Below are positions 5,675 through 6,256 of a stretch of DNA of 6,256 nt, in pieces. The translations under genes and the position numbers were made by a program. Under the pieces are notes generated by a model, which was not told the DNA's origin, made no database searches, and saw only the letters and a list, made by a program, of their open reading frames with translations. Within the stretch, counting starts at the first letter, position 1. Every line of letters starts with the position of its first letter. Where the stretch lies: contig DATCLN010000196.1 of the NCBI GenBank assembly GCA_036563895.1, positions 1 through 6,256 of the forward strand, in the 5' to 3' direction. Origin of the DNA: ZCTH02-B3 sp036563895 (GTDB lineage: Bacteria; Bacillota; Bacilli; Paenibacillales; Paenibacillaceae).

Positions 5675-6118
5675 CTACGCCTCCACGACCTGAACGTTCA
5701 GCTCCGCTTTGATTTCCGGGTACAGACGCAGCGTCACCCGCGTCGTGCCCAGCTCGCGGATGGGTTCGTCCAGTTCCACCTGCCGCTTGTCCAGCTTGAT
5801 TCCTTCCTTCTCGAGGGCTTCGGCGATCTGCTTGCCGGTGACGGCGCCGAAGAGGCGGCCGTTCTGGCCAGCCTTCGCCCGGATGACGACGGTCATCTGC
5901 GACAGTTTCGCCGCCAGCGCGCGGGCCTTTTCCCGCTCCTGCTCCCTGCGCCGGTCTTCCGCCGCCTTCATCTGTCCCAGCGATTTCAGCGCGCTGTCGG
6001 TGGCGGCCTGCGCCAGCCCCCGCGGGATGAGGAAATTGCGCGCGTAACCCTCGGCGACTTCCTTGACTTCGCCTTTTTTGCCGTGGCCTTTGACGTCCTG
6101 CAGAAAGATCACTTTCAT
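5675..6118 (-). CDS. rplI: 50S ribosomal protein L9
   Basis: The 147-residue protein binds 23S rRNA at the base of the L1 stalk and reaches toward neighbouring ribosomes; it helps keep the reading frame. The N-terminal rRNA-binding domain shows the family signature MKVIFLQDVKGHGKKGEVKEV followed by GYARNFLIPRGLA (24-36). A long charged connecting helix (about 41-75) leads to the C-terminal domain with GRLFGAVT (87-94). The length is typical. Its ATG overlaps the gdpP stop as ATGA, which implies translational coupling, and AGGGG lies 8 nt upstream. The gdpP-rplI-dnaC order is the normal one in Bacillales. Confidence 0.97.
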   Translation of the reverse strand: MKVIFLQDVKGHGKKGEVKEVAEGYARNFLIPRGLAQAATDSALKSLGQMKAAEDRRREQEREKARALAAKLSQMTVVIRAKAGQNGRLFGAVTGKQIAEALEKEGIKLDKRQVELDEPIRELGTTRVTLRLYPEIKAELNVQVVEA

Positions 6119-6256
6119 TCCGCCAGCCCCTCTTTCTCATTTAGGAGTTCCTGCAGCACTTCCTTTAGCCGCGCCGTCGCCTCCCGGACGGAAGTCTTCA
6201 GCTGCGCGGCGGCGTCGTTGAGGTGGCCGCCTCCGCCCAGCCGCTCCATCACGACC
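6115..6256 (-). CDS. gdpP: Cyclic-di-AMP phosphodiesterase GdpP, C-terminal 46 residues (partial)
   Basis: Only the 3' end is in the window; the gene continues past the right edge. The frame from 6255 to the TGA at 6117-6115 encodes VVMERLGGGGHLNDAAAQLK and then a charged helical tail ending LNEKEGLAE. The GGGGH element is the substrate-binding signature of the DHHA1 subdomain in DHH-type phosphodiesterases. The position directly before rplI and dnaC is that of gdpP (yybT) in Bacillales. In known GdpP the membrane anchors, PAS and degenerate GGDEF domains lie upstream and the DHH/DHHA1 unit breaks c-di-AMP into pApA. The stop overlaps the rplI start by 4 nt. Confidence 0.9.
   Translation of the reverse strand, partial: VVMERLGGGGHLNDAAAQLKTSVREATARLKEVLQELLNEKEGLAE

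Noticed and set aside
1..6256. CRISPR array, tRNA or rRNA genes, insertion sequence ends
   Set aside because: No regularly spaced repeats, cloverleaf with CCA end, rRNA motifs, transposase frame or paired terminal repeats were seen on either strand.

Overview
The window reads as chromosomal DNA from a GC-rich Gram-positive bacterium of the Bacillales, most likely Paenibacillaceae (Paenibacillus, Cohnella or Thermobacillus-like). Three things point there: the gene order gdpP-rplI-dnaC-purA; close similarity of the DnaC, PurA and L9 proteins to their Bacillus counterparts; and a LysM-G5-M23 envelope peptidase downstream of purA, a layout I associate with Paenibacillaceae, where walRK usually follows. 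This placement is inference from recalled sequences, not from a search.

Every convincing gene is on the minus strand, so transcription runs from high to low coordinates. From right to left: the 3' end of gdpP (c-di-AMP phosphodiesterase), which overlaps rplI (ribosomal protein L9) by ATGA; dnaC (replicative helicase) 4 nt after rplI; a 202-bp control region with a strong sigma-A-type promoter and two inverted PurBox-like sites; purA (adenylosuccinate synthetase) with a TTG start; tandem intrinsic terminators; an unrecognised single-pass membrane protein; its terminator; a promoter region with an operator-like inverted repeat; and a membrane-anchored LysM-G5-M23 peptidase ending in a strong 12-bp-stem terminator.

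Immediately after that terminator's T-run, the first 135 nt of a group II intron run off the left edge. Their sequence and folding fit subgroup IIC (bacterial class C), and insertion just 3' of an intrinsic terminator is the known target habit of that class. This is the only mobile DNA visible and the most noteworthy feature.

Functionally the window joins c-di-AMP turnover, translation, replication, AMP synthesis and cell-wall remodelling. Most of it is conserved core chromosome. I found no sign of an undescribed multigene system. The points that deserve a second look are the intron and its target, the unnamed membrane protein with three tandem helical repeats, a CxxC pair inside the LysM domain, and the inverted repeat over the peptidase promoter. 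No stretch longer than about 200 bases lacks a gene or an assigned element.
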